64,000 nt of DNA from Streptomyces sp. NBC_00358 (GCF_036099295.1 NZ_CP107976.1:8742001-8806000); one strand, 5' to 3'; positions 51,684 through 61,444 are shown, numbered from the stretch's first letter. A program made the numbers and translations. Notes: generated by a model not told the origin, from the letters alone.

Positions 51684-52008
51684 GGTTCGGCCCGCGGGCG
51701 CGTCGCGTCCACACTCGGGCATACGGCCGAACCCGTCCGCAGGTTGCGTGCCGCAGGCCGAGTGTGAGCCGAACTCGACCCGCGGGCAGTCGAGTTGTGC
51801 GTCGCGAACGTCGAACCGCGTACGCCACCCACGTCCGGACGCACCCGAACGCGACGGCGCCGGCGGGTACTTCTCCGGGCGTCGGCCGAAACGGCACCGG
51901 TGCCCCGCCGTTCACGGAGGACCCGCCACCTGGGACGAGAGGAAGATCACGCCAGGTGGTGCGGTCTTGGCCAGGTACCCGGCACGCGGTACGGTCGGGT
52001 CCGATATT
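51684..52008. other. Intergenic upstream of the cobalamin riboswitch
   Basis: 325 bp with no gene seen. It should contain the cbt promoter. Part of 51690-51800 has short self-similar pieces but no clear terminator. Confidence 0.5.
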
Positions 52009-52116
52009 GATGACGTCAAGACGGAAGCCGGCGGAAATCCGGCACGGTCGCGCCACTGTGAACGAGACGCTCCAGCCATGCTGAGCGCCCCGTGAGTCAG
52101 ACCCGTAGGCGTCATC
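52009..52116 (+). promoter_or_regulatory. Cobalamin riboswitch
   Basis: The B12-box core is present (AAATCCGGCACGGTCGCGCC followed by ACTGTGA) around 52035-52060, and GAGTCAGAC near 52094 is the conserved 3' element. GATGACG (52009-52015) and CGTCATC (52110-52116) form the closing P1 stem. It lies directly upstream of cbtB and would reduce expression when cobalamin is abundant. Confidence 0.92.
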
Positions 52117-52162
52117 CTGTGCACCACCGAGATGGGACGCGAACTCCCGAGGAGGTCCTGCC

Positions 52163-52384
52163 ATGGCGCAGACCGTCGCTCCGCCGACAGCCACCACCCC
52201 CGCACTTCCCGCCAAGCTGCCGCTGAAGGCGATCGCTCCCTGGGCGGTCTTCTTCGGCATCCTGATGCTGGTCCTGCTGTACTTCGTCGGCGCCGAACAG
52301 GGCGCCACCTCCGTCGTCTCCGGCGAGGACGTCCACGAGTGGGTGCACGACGCCCGCCACCTGCTCGGTTTCCCCTGCCACTGA
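52163..52384 (+). CDS. cbtB: Cobalt transporter subunit CbtB
   Basis: 73 residues with one membrane helix (APWAVFFGILMLVLLYFVG) and the terminal His-rich HEWVHDARHLLGFPCH, the CbtB cobalt-binding signature. It has a strong GAGGAGG before ATG 52163. Controlled by the cobalamin riboswitch and followed by cbtA after 21 bp. Confidence 0.93.
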   Translation: MAQTVAPPTATTPALPAKLPLKAIAPWAVFFGILMLVLLYFVGAEQGATSVVSGEDVHEWVHDARHLLGFPCH

Positions 52385-52405
52385 CGCGAGGGACAGCACA
52401 CACCC

Positions 52406-53164
52406 ATGAACTCCGCAACGGTAAGAAACCTGCTCGTGCGCGGCATGCTCGCCGGGCTCGCCGCCGGTGTACTCGCCCTGGTCGTCGCCTACTTGCTCGG
52501 TGAACCGACCGTCGACAGCGCGATCGGCTTCGAAGAGGCCCACGCCCCCGCGCACGGGCACGAGGTCGAACTCGTCTCCCGCAGCCTCCAGTCCACCGCC
52601 GGCCTCGCCACCGGTGTCCTGATCTACGGCATCTCCTTCGGCGGCATCGCCGCGCTCGCCTACTGCTTCGCACTCGGCCGCGTGGGCCGCTTCAGCGCCC
52701 GCGCGACCGCGCTCCTGCTGTCCGGGACCGCGCTCCTCGCCGTGTACGTCGTGCCGTTCCTGAAGTACCCGGCCAACCCGCCGTCGGTCGGTGACCCGGA
52801 CACCATCGGCAAGCGGACCACCCTGTACTTCCTGATGATGGTGCTCAGCGTGCTCCTGGCGGTCGGGGCCACCATCCTCGGCAAGCGCCTCGCGCCCGGT
52901 CTGGGCACCTGGTACGCCACCGTGGTCGCGGTGGCCGCGTTCGCCGTGGTGATCGGCCTGGCCTACGAGTTCCTGCCCGTGATCAACGAGGTTCCGGGTG
53001 ACTTCCCGGCCACCCTGTTGTGGCGGTTCAGGCTCTCGGCTCTGGCCATCCAGGCCGTCCTGTGGGGCGGATTCGGGCTGGTCTTCGGCGAGTTGGCCGA
53101 GCGACTGCTGAACCCGAAGCCCGCGGCGGTCGCCGCCGGGCGAACGGCTCCGGCCGCGAGCTGA
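52406..53164 (+). CDS. cbtA: Cobalt transporter CbtA
   Basis: 252 residues with six to seven membrane helices. RNLLVRGMLAGLAAGVLALVVAYLLGEPTVDSAIGFEE and the His-containing APAHGHEVELVSRSLQST match CbtA, as does GIAALAYCFALGRVGRFS. It supplies cobalt for B12 synthesis; users include the methylmalonyl-CoA mutase encoded downstream. Confidence 0.93.
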   Translation: MNSATVRNLLVRGMLAGLAAGVLALVVAYLLGEPTVDSAIGFEEAHAPAHGHEVELVSRSLQSTAGLATGVLIYGISFGGIAALAYCFALGRVGRFSARATALLLSGTALLAVYVVPFLKYPANPPSVGDPDTIGKRTTLYFLMMVLSVLLAVGATILGKRLAPGLGTWYATVVAVAAFAVVIGLAYEFLPVINEVPGDFPATLLWRFRLSALAIQAVLWGGFGLVFGELAERLLNPKPAAVAAGRTAPAAS

Positions 53165-53185
53165 ATCCCCCAGCACGCGAGAGAA

Positions 53186-53217
53186 GCGAGCCCCTCGGAA
53201 CCATCCGGGGGGCTCGC
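53186..53217 (+). terminator. Terminator after cbtA
   Basis: GCGAGCCCC / GGGGCTCGC, 9-bp arms with a 14-base loop, about 20 bp past the stop. Downstream to 53489 nothing is recognised. Confidence 0.7.
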
Positions 53218-53489
53218 TCGCGTCCTCGCGTCCTCGCGGACACCGGAGCGAGGGATGTCGTCAGGATCGACAGGTGTCCCGAACGCGGTGAGGCAGGCCC
53301 GAGGCCGGAATCACTCACCGAGCAGTCGTGCGACCTGTGCTGCATCCGGTCACAGCCGCTCGGCCGGCCGCGCGCAAAGCGGCACCGCCCGGCCGCGGCC
53401 GACGATTCCTTGAAAGGACAGCCTGAAGCGTCAATCGTTCGGTGGGTCAGACCCCCGAGCGATGCCGCAACCAATCCTCACAGTCGTTC

Positions 53490-53711
53490 TTACAGTGGCG
53501 CGCTCCACCTTGACGCCCTGAACCACGCCCGGAGCGCGCGCACCTCCTCAACGAGCGCGAGCATTTCCTGCCGGACGTCGTCGGTCGGTAGTTCCGCCGT
53601 GACCTCGACGGCGAGCTCCTCGAACCGTGCCTGTGCATAAGGCTCCCTTGTGATCCACAGGGGTGGCGCGGTAGAGAAGGAAGCCGGGATCGCGTGCAGG
53701 CCTATGGACAA
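53490..53711 (-). CDS. Small hypothetical ORF or gene remnant, start uncertain
   Basis: The C-terminal part REPYAQARFEELAVEVTAEL followed by PTDDVRQEMLALVEEVRALR and AWFRASRW looks like real helical protein. No good ATG or GTG with a ribosome site exists in frame; TTG 53711 is the best guess, after the end of gadB. GC bias is weaker than in neighbours. It may be the tail of a lost gene. No family is recognised. Confidence 0.35.
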   Translation of the reverse strand: MSIGLHAIPASFSTAPPLWITREPYAQARFEELAVEVTAELPTDDVRQEMLALVEEVRALRAWFRASRWSAPL

Positions 53712-53748
53712 CGCCGCCAGCCCGTCCCTGGGGTGCCGATTGCGGGCG

Positions 53749-55113
53749 TCAGTAGCCAGTACCGCGCTTGACCTGGGCCCGCTCGGTCCCGTGGGTCGCA
53801 CCCTTGGCGTCCAGAGTGCGGCACGCGTCGGCGATGTCCTGACCCAGGCGGTCGATCTGCTCGCGGCTCAGGGTCTCCTTGACCAGGGCGCGCATGATCT
53901 TCACCTTCTCCGCGTTGGGCGGGAGCGTGTACGCCGGCACCATCCAGCCGCGCTCGGCCGAGAGCTGCCAGGCCACGTCGGACTCGTCGTAGGAGTGCTT
54001 GCCGGCGAGACGGAAGGCGACCAGCGGCAGCTGCTCGAGGTCACTGCCGATCACTTCGAAGCGGCCGCCACTGCGCAGATTGTCCGCCAGGGCATGGGCG
54101 TTCTCCTGCATCATCTTCATGACGTAGGTGTAGCCCTGACGGCCAAGCCGGATGAAGTTGTAGTACTGCGCGAGCACCATCGACGCGCCGGTGGAGAAGT
54201 TCAGCGTGAACGTCGCGTCGGTCTTGCCCAGGTAGTTCTCCTGGAATACGAGGTGCTTGGGCAGGTCGGACTCCTCACGGAAGATCAGCCAGCCGATGCC
54301 GGGGTAGACCAGGCCGTACTTGTGTCCCGAGACGTTGATGGACCGGACCTGCTCGAGCCGGAAGTCCCATTTCGAGTCCGGGTAGAGGAAGGGCCACACG
54401 AAGGCGCCGCTGGCGCCGTCGACGTGGATCGGGATGTCGAGGTCCCGCTCCTTGCGGACGTCCCGCAGGAGCTTGTCGATCCCGACGACGTCGTCCTTGT
54501 GGCCGGTGAACGTGGTGCCGAGGACGGCGACGACGCCGATCGTGTTCTCGTCGAGGTGGGGCTCCACGTCCTCCGGGCCGATCGTGTACTTGCCCTCGGC
54601 GAGCGGGATGATCCGCGGTTCGACGTCGAAGTAGCGGCAGAACTTCTCCCACACGACGTGGACGTCTCCGCCGAAGACCAGGTTGGGCCGCTCGACGGAC
54701 AGGTTGGCCGCCTGGCGGCGCTCGCGCCACTTCCACTTCAGCGACAGCGCGCCAAGCATGATCGCCTCGGACGATCCCTGGGTCCGACACCCGGTTGTCC
54801 TGCCCGGCGCGTTGAAGAGGTCGGCGAGCATGCGCACGCAACGCTGCTCGATCTCGGCGGAGATCGGGTACTCCGCATGGTCGATGAAATTGCGGTGGAG
54901 GTTCTCGGCGATCAGCCGTTGCGCCTCCGGCTCCATCCAGGTGGTGACGAACGTGGCGAGGTTGCGCTGCGGGTCACCCTCCATGGCGAGATCCACATCC
55001 ACGAGCCTCATCGCGTCCGTCGCGGTCATGCCTTCCTCGGGGAAAGTCTCCGAGGGAGCGGGCGCGGTCAGGAAACGGTTACCGAACAGAGTTGCAGCGT
55101 CGCTCTTGGCCAT
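53749..55113 (-). CDS. gadB: Glutamate decarboxylase
   Basis: 454 residues, close to the usual 460-470. It converts glutamate to GABA, consuming a proton. EYPISAEIEQRCVRMLADLFNAP, TQGSSEAIMLGALSLKWKWR, HVDGASGAFVWPFLYPDSKWDFRLEQVRSINVSGHKYGLVYPGIGWLIFR show the PLP enzyme core with the Schiff-base Lys in SGHKYG. A GABA/glutamate antiporter is not adjacent, but a truncated TDT-family transporter lies upstream. ATG 55113 follows a 213-bp gap. Confidence 0.95.
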   Translation of the reverse strand: MAKSDAATLFGNRFLTAPAPSETFPEEGMTATDAMRLVDVDLAMEGDPQRNLATFVTTWMEPEAQRLIAENLHRNFIDHAEYPISAEIEQRCVRMLADLFNAPGRTTGCRTQGSSEAIMLGALSLKWKWRERRQAANLSVERPNLVFGGDVHVVWEKFCRYFDVEPRIIPLAEGKYTIGPEDVEPHLDENTIGVVAVLGTTFTGHKDDVVGIDKLLRDVRKERDLDIPIHVDGASGAFVWPFLYPDSKWDFRLEQVRSINVSGHKYGLVYPGIGWLIFREESDLPKHLVFQENYLGKTDATFTLNFSTGASMVLAQYYNFIRLGRQGYTYVMKMMQENAHALADNLRSGGRFEVIGSDLEQLPLVAFRLAGKHSYDESDVAWQLSAERGWMVPAYTLPPNAEKVKIMRALVKETLSREQIDRLGQDIADACRTLDAKGATHGTERAQVKRGTGY

Positions 55114-55326
55114 GCCGGCGACTCAACCACGGCCGGCGAGGGAGCCATGCTCAGGACCTGTGGATGGGGCTCGGGATACACGCGAACGGCGTACCTTCGC
55201 GAGCGATCGACGACGTTCGCCAGCCGCGCGGAAGCCCGCGTTCCGATGGATGGACGGTGGAGAAAGCCGCAGGAGCCACCTCTTGAGGGTCTGAGCAACA
55301 GGTCGGAGTCGGATCGCGGATCCGGA

Positions 55327-55557
55327 TTACGCAGCCAAATGCCGAACCAGCCCGACAAGGGTGATCACCCAGGCGACGACGGCGATCCAGAGCAGTGCCT
55401 GGCCCGGCGTCCGCAGCCAACCGACGGCCGCGGCGTCGGCGACGGCGACTGACAGGGTGGCGACGGCTGTCGTGCCCATCGGGAAGACCGTCGCCCAGCG
55501 CCCCATGTCGTAGTGCGGACGCAGCCGACGCACCCGTTCCAGCAGTTCGTCGGACGC
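55327..55557 (-). pseudogene. Truncated TDT-family transporter (TehA/C4-dicarboxylate-like), C-terminal part only
   Basis: The last 75 residues, RRLRPHYDMGRWATVFPMG followed by TTAVATLSVAVADAAAVGWL and WIAVVAWVITLVGLVRHLAA, match the end of tellurite-resistance/C4-dicarboxylate transporters (RWATVFPxGM), with two of the expected ten membrane helices. The sequence upstream in the same frame is Pro/Arg-rich and unrelated, and meaB begins soon after. The gene has lost about 250 N-terminal residues. Confidence 0.65.
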
Positions 55558-55790
55558 GCCGGCCGGCGTCAGGCGCGGCGAGCGGACTTCGACGTTCAGC
55601 GGCGGATAGGTGTGGGCCACGCCTGGACGGTCGCCAGCCCGGCCGGCCGCCGCATCCGGATTTCCCCGGCACGGGTGGGAGCCGCGGTGGAGCACCCTGC
55701 CGTGAACGTGAACGCGGGCGGCGGCCGGGCTCCCGGCCCTCGACGCCCGTGCGCGTCAGCGGCGTTCGCCCCGCCATCGTCCCGTGCGTG

Positions 55791-56774
55791 TCAGCGGTCC
55801 TCGCCGCCGAACACCTTCAGAATGCGCTCCGCCGCGAGGGTGGCCGTCAACCCGCCCTCCCGTACCTGCCGTTCGAGGTCGGGGGTGACGGCCCGTACGG
55901 CCCGGTCGTTGTGCAGGCGGCCGAGGAGCTCGTCGCGGACCATCGTCCACGTCCAGTCGACCTGCTGGTCACGGCGCTTGTCGGCGAGGCGGCCCGTCGA
56001 GTCGAGCAGGGTGCGGTGCTGTTCCAGGCGGTCCCAGACGGTGTCCAGACCGGCCGACTCGCGGGCGCTGCAACTCAGCACCGGGGGAGTCCAGGCCGCG
56101 TCCCTGCCGTGCATCAGCCGCAGGGCGCCCGCCAGTTCACGCGCGGCGGACTGCGCGTCGCGCGCGTGCGGGCCGTCCGCCTTGTTGACGGCGATCACGT
56201 CGGCCAGCTCCAGGACGCCCTTCTTGATGCCCTGCAACTGGTCCCCGGTCCGGGCCAGCGTGAGCAGCAGGAAGGAGTCCACCATGTTCGCGACCGCGGT
56301 CTCCGACTGGCCCACCCCGACCGTCTCCACCAGCACCACGTCGTAGCCGGCCGCTTCCATCACCACGATCGACTCGCGGGTCGCCTTGGCCACCCCGCCC
56401 AGCGTGCCCGCGGTGGGGGAGGGGCGGATGAAGGCCGCCGGGTCCACGGCGAGGCGCTCCATACGGGTCTTGTCGCCGAGGATCGAGCCGCCGGTACGGC
56501 TGGAGGACGGGTCGACGGCGAGCACCGCGACCCGGTACCCCAGCGAGGTCAGCATGGTGCCGAAGGCGTCGATGAACGTCGACTTGCCCACGCCCGGCAC
56601 CCCGCTGATGCCGATCCGCCGCGCCTTCCCGCTGTGCGGGAGCAGTTCGGTCAGCAACTCCTGCGCCAGCGCCCGGTGCTGGGGCCGGGTGGACTCGACG
56701 AGTGTGATGGCGCGGGCGATGAGCGCCCGCTTCCCGTCGAGTACACCCTTGACGTACGTGTCGAGTTCGATCAC
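55791..56774 (-). CDS. meaB: Methylmalonyl-CoA mutase-associated GTPase MeaB
   Basis: 327 residues. Walker A GVPGVGKST, then AVLAVDPSSSRTGGSILGDKTRMERLAVDPAAFIRPSPTAGTLGGVAKATRE, ETVGVGQSE (switch region) and NKADG for guanine recognition. It loads and protects the adenosylcobalamin cofactor of the mutase. GTG 56774 overlaps the mutB stop (GTGA), fixing the mutA-mutB-meaB operon order. Confidence 0.96.
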   Translation of the reverse strand: MIELDTYVKGVLDGKRALIARAITLVESTRPQHRALAQELLTELLPHSGKARRIGISGVPGVGKSTFIDAFGTMLTSLGYRVAVLAVDPSSSRTGGSILGDKTRMERLAVDPAAFIRPSPTAGTLGGVAKATRESIVVMEAAGYDVVLVETVGVGQSETAVANMVDSFLLLTLARTGDQLQGIKKGVLELADVIAVNKADGPHARDAQSAARELAGALRLMHGRDAAWTPPVLSCSARESAGLDTVWDRLEQHRTLLDSTGRLADKRRDQQVDWTWTMVRDELLGRLHNDRAVRAVTPDLERQVREGGLTATLAAERILKVFGGEDR

Positions 56775-58945
56775 AGGTCGTGCCCGAGGCCGGCAGAGAG
56801 CCGCTGGACGAGGTCGTGGGCCGCGTCCGGGATCACCGTCCCGGGCGGGAACACGGCCGCGGCGCCCATCTCCAGGAGCGTCGGTACGTCCTGGGGCGGG
56901 ATCACCCCGCCGACCACGATCATGATGTCCTCGCGGCCCTCCGCCGCCAGTTCCTCGCGCAGCGCCGGTACGAGGGTCAGGTGCCCCGCGGCCAGCGACG
57001 AGACGCCCACGATGTGCACGTCCGCCTCCACCGCCTGGCGGGCCACCTCGCCGGGCGTCTGGAACAGCGGGCCGACGTCGACGTCGAAGCCGAGGTCGGC
57101 GAACGCGGTCGCGATCACCTTCTGGCCGCGGTCGTGACCGTCCTGGCCCATCTTGGCGACCAGGATGCGCGGGCGCCGGCCCTCGGCCTCCTCGAACGCG
57201 TCCACCAGCGTGCGGGTGCGGTCCACGGACGGGGACTCCCCTGCCTCGTTGCGGTACACACCGGAGATCGTACGGATCTGGCCCGCGTGCCGCCCGTACA
57301 CCTTCTCCAGGGCGTCGGAGATCTCCCCGACGGTGGCCATCGCGCGGGCCGCGCGCACCGCCAGCTCCAGCAGGTTGCCCTCACCGTCGGCCGCCCGCGT
57401 CAGGTCGTCCAGCGCCTCCTGGCACGCCCGCTCGTCGCGCTCCGCGCGCAGCCGCCGCAGCTTCTCGATCTGCTGGGTGCGTACGGAGGAGTTGTCGACC
57501 TTGAGGACGTCGATCTTCTCGTCGGTCTCGACGCGGTACTTGTTGACGCCGATGACCGGCTGGCGGCCGGAGTCGATGCGGGCCTGGGTACGGGCCGCCG
57601 CCTCCTCGATCCGGAGCTTGGGGATGCCGGCGTCGATGGCCTGAGCCATGCCGCCCGCCGCCTCGACCTCCTCGATGTGCTGCCAGGCGCGGCGCGCGAG
57701 GTCGTACGTCAGCTTCTCGATGTACGCGCTGCCGCCCCACGGGTCGATGACCCGGGTCGTGCCGGACTCCTGCTGGAGCAGCAACTGCGTGTTGCGGGCG
57801 ATCCGCGCGGAGAAGTCGGTGGGCAGCGCGAGCGCCTCGTCCAGGGCGTTGGTGTGCAGCGACTGGGTGTGGCCCTGGGTGGCGGCCATGGCCTCCACAC
57901 ACGTACGCGTCACGTTGTTGAAGACGTCCTGCGCGGTCAGCGACCAGCCGGAGGTCTGCGAATGGGTGCGCAGGGAAAGCGACTTGGCGTTCTGCGGGTC
58001 GAACTGCTTCACCAGCTTCGCCCACAGCAGGCGCGCCGCCCGCAGCTTGGCGACCTCCATGAAGAAGTTCATGCCGATCGCCCAGAAGAAGGACAGCCGC
58101 GGCGCGAACGCGTCCACGTCCAGGCCCGCCTCGCGGCCCGCCCGGATGTACTCCACGCCGTCCGCGAGCGTGTACGCCAGCTCCAGGTCGGCCGTCGCGC
58201 CCGCCTCCTGGATGTGGTACCCGGAGATCGAGATGGAGTTGTAGCGCGGCATCCGCTGCGAGGTGTACGCGAAGATGTCGGAGATGATCCGCATCGACGG
58301 CTTCGGCGGATAGATGTAGGTGTTGCGGACCATGAACTCCTTCAGAATGTCGTTCTGAATGGTCCCGGCCAGCTTCTCGGGCGGCACGCCCTGCTCCTCG
58401 GCCGCCACGATGTACAGCGCGAGGACGGGCAGCACGGCGCCGTTCATCGTCATCGACACGGTCATCTTGTCCAGCGGGATGCCGTCGAAGAGCTGGCGCA
58501 TGTCGTAGATGGAGTCGATGGCCACGCCCGCCATGCCGACGTCGCCCGTCACCCGCGGGTGGTCGCTGTCGTAACCCCGGTGCGTGGGCAGGTCGAAGGC
58601 GATCGACAGGCCCTTCTGGCCGGCCGCGAGGTTGCGGCGGTAGAAGGCGTTGGACTCCTCGGCGGTGGAGAATCCCGCGTACTGGCGGATCGTCCAGGGC
58701 TGGTTGACGTACATCGTCGGGTACGGACCGCGCAGATACGGAGCCATGCCCGGGTACGTGTCCAGGAAGTCCAGGCCTTCCGTGTCACGGCCGGTGTACA
58801 GCGGCTTGACCGCGATGCCCTCCGGGGTCTCCCAGACGGCCTCGCTCCCGCCCGTGGCCTTCTCTGCGGCGGCACTCCACTCGTCGGCGCTGCCTTCGGT
58901 GGTGGGCGTCCCCAGTTCGATTCCGGAGAAGTCGGGGATTCCCAT
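56771..58945 (-). CDS. mutB: Methylmalonyl-CoA mutase, large (catalytic) subunit
   Basis: 724 residues. The TIM barrel includes YPTMYVNQPWTIRQYAGFSTAEESNAFYRRNLAAGQKGLSIAFDLPTHRGYDSDHP. The C-terminal B12 domain has AKMGQDGHDRGQKVIATAF with the DxHxxG cobalt ligand motif. It interconverts methylmalonyl-CoA and succinyl-CoA. ATG 58945 overlaps the mutA stop by one base (TGATG). Confidence 0.97.
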   Translation of the reverse strand: MGIPDFSGIELGTPTTEGSADEWSAAAEKATGGSEAVWETPEGIAVKPLYTGRDTEGLDFLDTYPGMAPYLRGPYPTMYVNQPWTIRQYAGFSTAEESNAFYRRNLAAGQKGLSIAFDLPTHRGYDSDHPRVTGDVGMAGVAIDSIYDMRQLFDGIPLDKMTVSMTMNGAVLPVLALYIVAAEEQGVPPEKLAGTIQNDILKEFMVRNTYIYPPKPSMRIISDIFAYTSQRMPRYNSISISGYHIQEAGATADLELAYTLADGVEYIRAGREAGLDVDAFAPRLSFFWAIGMNFFMEVAKLRAARLLWAKLVKQFDPQNAKSLSLRTHSQTSGWSLTAQDVFNNVTRTCVEAMAATQGHTQSLHTNALDEALALPTDFSARIARNTQLLLQQESGTTRVIDPWGGSAYIEKLTYDLARRAWQHIEEVEAAGGMAQAIDAGIPKLRIEEAAARTQARIDSGRQPVIGVNKYRVETDEKIDVLKVDNSSVRTQQIEKLRRLRAERDERACQEALDDLTRAADGEGNLLELAVRAARAMATVGEISDALEKVYGRHAGQIRTISGVYRNEAGESPSVDRTRTLVDAFEEAEGRRPRILVAKMGQDGHDRGQKVIATAFADLGFDVDVGPLFQTPGEVARQAVEADVHIVGVSSLAAGHLTLVPALREELAAEGREDIMIVVGGVIPPQDVPTLLEMGAAAVFPPGTVIPDAAHDLVQRLSAGLGHDL

Positions 58946-60753
58946 CAGGACACTCCCATGCGGTCGAGGGTGGCGGAGAGGACGGCGACGGCGTCGCAGC
59001 CCGCGAAGACATAGGCGTCCACACCGGCGTACTGCCCGGGACGGCCCGCCAGGAACACATGCCGGGCACCCGCGGCCGTGAGGGCCGCGGCCGTGCTCGC
59101 GGCCTGCTCCTCGTACAGGGCGTCACTGGAGCACAGACAGGCCTCGGTGGCGCCGCTGTCCTCGAACGTGCCGTCCGTGACCGGCTCGATGCCGCCGGCC
59201 TGGAACAGGTTCGCGACGAACGTCGACCGTGCGGTGTGCGCGGCGGCGGGGCCGATCGTGGCCAGGTAGATCCGGGGACGGGCCCCGGTGGCGGCGAGGT
59301 GCGCGTCGGAGCGGGCCCGCAGCTCCTCGTACGCCTCGTCGCGCCGCACGCGCGGCAGGCCGCCGGACGGTGACTCGGGGGCGGGCAGGCGCTCCACCGG
59401 GCGCTCGGCCAGGTTCGGGAACTCGCTGACGCCGGTGATCGGTTCGCGCCGCTTGGCGAGCTTCACCGAGCGCGCCGCCCAGGTGTCCGCCAGGTCCTGG
59501 CCAAGACGCCCCGAGCGGAGTGCGGCGGCCTGGCCGCCGCTCTGCTCGATCCCCTGGAAGAACTCCCAGCCCGCGTGGGCGAGTTCGTCGGTGAGCTTCT
59601 CGACGTACCAGGAGCCGCCCGCCGGGTCGATCACCCGGGACAGGTGCGACTCCTCGATCAGGATCGTCGAGGTGTTGCGGGCGATGCGCCGCGCGAAGGC
59701 GTCCGGCAGGCCGAGAGCGTGGTCGAAGGGGAGCACGGTGACGGAGTCGGCGCCGGCGACCCCGGCCGCGAGCGTCGCGATGGTCGTGCGCAGCATGTTC
59801 ACCCACGGGTCGCGGCGCGACATCATCACCGGCGAGGTCACGGCGTGCTGCACCTGCGCACCCGCGCCGGGCGCCCCGCACACCTCGGCGACCCGCGCCC
59901 ACAGCCTGCGCGCCGCCCGGAGCTTGGCGATCGTCAGGAACTGGTCGGCGGTCGCCGCGTACCGGAACTCGATCTGCGCACAAGCCTGTTCGACGGACAG
60001 CCCGGCTCCGGTCAGTTCCCGCAGATAGGCGACACCGGTCGCCAGCGAGGCACCGAGCTCCTGCGCCGCCGAGCCGCCGGCCTCGTGGTACGGCAGCGCG
60101 TCCACGGTCAGCGCCCGCAGCCCGGGGTACTCCTGGGCACACCGCAGCGCGAGCGGGACGACCGTCGCGAAGTCCGTCGCGACCCCGGTACGGGCCTCAT
60201 GGCCGAGGGGGTCGGCGCCGAGGCTGCCGCGCACCTCACCCGGCACGACACCGCGTTCCTCGTACAGCCGGAACAACTCCTGGGCGGCGGACACGACGTC
60301 GGGTCCCGCGTCGAGGACGACGGGCGCGAGGTCGAGGAAGACACCGTCGAGGACCGCTTCGAGCGACGCGACCGGAATGCCGCCCTCGCCGACGGCGAGC
60401 CACAGCGAGGTGACGCCGTTCTCCAGGTCTCCGAGCACCAGGGCGTTGTCGGCCGCCGTGTGACGCTGCCGTACGTCCCAGCCGCCGGCGGTGTTGCCCT
60501 CGGGGCGGCTTCCACGGACGAAGGGGGCGAATCCGGGGAAACCGGGATCGGTGGCCGAGTCGCGCGTGGTGTACAGCGGCCTGGTGGCGAGCCCGTCCTC
60601 GAGCGAGGTGGACAGCGCGTCCTCGGCTGTCGCGCTCGAGACCTCCTTGCCCGATTTGCGCAGCACGCCTTCTACCAGAAGCTGCCACTGGTCATGGGTC
60701 GCGGAAGGGAACTCGGCGGCCAGCGCGAGCCCGTCATTGGGCAGGACTGTCAT
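58945..60753 (-). CDS. mutA: Methylmalonyl-CoA mutase, small subunit
   Basis: 602 residues, paralogous to MutB but without the DxHxxG motif; the equivalent region reads TIGPAAAHTARSTFVANLF. It contributes structure to the heterodimer. Visible segments: WDVRQRHTAADNALVLGDLENGVTSLWLAVGEGG and VTVLPFDHALGLPDAFARRIARNTSTILIEESHLSRVIDPAGGSWYVE. First gene of the operon. Confidence 0.95.
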   Translation of the reverse strand: MTVLPNDGLALAAEFPSATHDQWQLLVEGVLRKSGKEVSSATAEDALSTSLEDGLATRPLYTTRDSATDPGFPGFAPFVRGSRPEGNTAGGWDVRQRHTAADNALVLGDLENGVTSLWLAVGEGGIPVASLEAVLDGVFLDLAPVVLDAGPDVVSAAQELFRLYEERGVVPGEVRGSLGADPLGHEARTGVATDFATVVPLALRCAQEYPGLRALTVDALPYHEAGGSAAQELGASLATGVAYLRELTGAGLSVEQACAQIEFRYAATADQFLTIAKLRAARRLWARVAEVCGAPGAGAQVQHAVTSPVMMSRRDPWVNMLRTTIATLAAGVAGADSVTVLPFDHALGLPDAFARRIARNTSTILIEESHLSRVIDPAGGSWYVEKLTDELAHAGWEFFQGIEQSGGQAAALRSGRLGQDLADTWAARSVKLAKRREPITGVSEFPNLAERPVERLPAPESPSGGLPRVRRDEAYEELRARSDAHLAATGARPRIYLATIGPAAAHTARSTFVANLFQAGGIEPVTDGTFEDSGATEACLCSSDALYEEQAASTAAALTAAGARHVFLAGRPGQYAGVDAYVFAGCDAVAVLSATLDRMGVS

Positions 60754-60883
60754 GCTCGGATGCTAGGTCAGAGATCCGTGGCGACAGCAGAGGCGAAGCC
60801 TGTGACCTTGGCCTCTTGGTTCCGGTGACCCAGATCTCAGGCGCCTGATCGACACCCTCGGGCCCCTCTGACAGGGTGAACCG

Positions 60884-61387
60884 ATGAGGATTCCCAGGCA
60901 GGCAGCCAGAGTCGCGGTACTGGACCCGGCGGGAGGTGTCTTCATGTTCCGGTACGACAACGAGGAAGTCGGGGTCCACTGGGCGTTGCCCGGTGGCGGA
61001 ATGGATCCGGGTGAGACGCCGCTGCAAGCGGCCGAGCGCGAGTTGCGCGAGGAGACCGGGTGGGCGGACATCGAGCTCGGCGCCACTGTGCTGTGTCTTT
61101 GGGAGCACGACTTCACCCGGGCCGGTGTCCCCGTGCGCCAGCACGAGCACATCTTCCTCGCGTACGGGCCTCGCAGGGAACCGGTGGGCGAACTGGGCGA
61201 GGCGCACACGGCGGACGGGATCCTTCGGGGGAGATGGTGGTCGCCGGACGATCTTTCGAACGCGGGAGAGCCGCTCTGGCCGCCGCAGCTCCCGGAACTG
61301 CTGGCTGCCGTACGACGGGACGGCCCACCCGTGACGCCCGTCGACCTGGGCTTCGTGCCGAACGGGCCCATCGGCACCTCGCCCTGA
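60884..61387 (+). CDS. Nudix hydrolase
   Basis: 167 residues. The Nudix box is GGGMDPGETPLQAAERELREETGW, fitting GX5EX7REUXEEXGU. It hydrolyses a nucleoside diphosphate derivative; the exact substrate is not evident. CAGGGT ends six bases before ATG 60884 and no ribosome site is present, so the mRNA may be leaderless. It is divergent from mutA. Confidence 0.9.
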   Translation: MRIPRQAARVAVLDPAGGVFMFRYDNEEVGVHWALPGGGMDPGETPLQAAERELREETGWADIELGATVLCLWEHDFTRAGVPVRQHEHIFLAYGPRREPVGELGEAHTADGILRGRWWSPDDLSNAGEPLWPPQLPELLAAVRRDGPPVTPVDLGFVPNGPIGTSP

Positions 61388-61444
61388 CCTCAGGCGGACG
61401 GCCCTCGCCGGGCGGGAAGCCCGCACACCTGCTTCGGTGAGCCG

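Noticed and set aside
53447..53638. Minus-strand frame ending HCKNDCEDWLRHRSGV as a recombinase tail
   Set aside because: The Cys-bearing end is suggestive, but nothing upstream supports a mobile-element protein and no repeats or att sites flank it.
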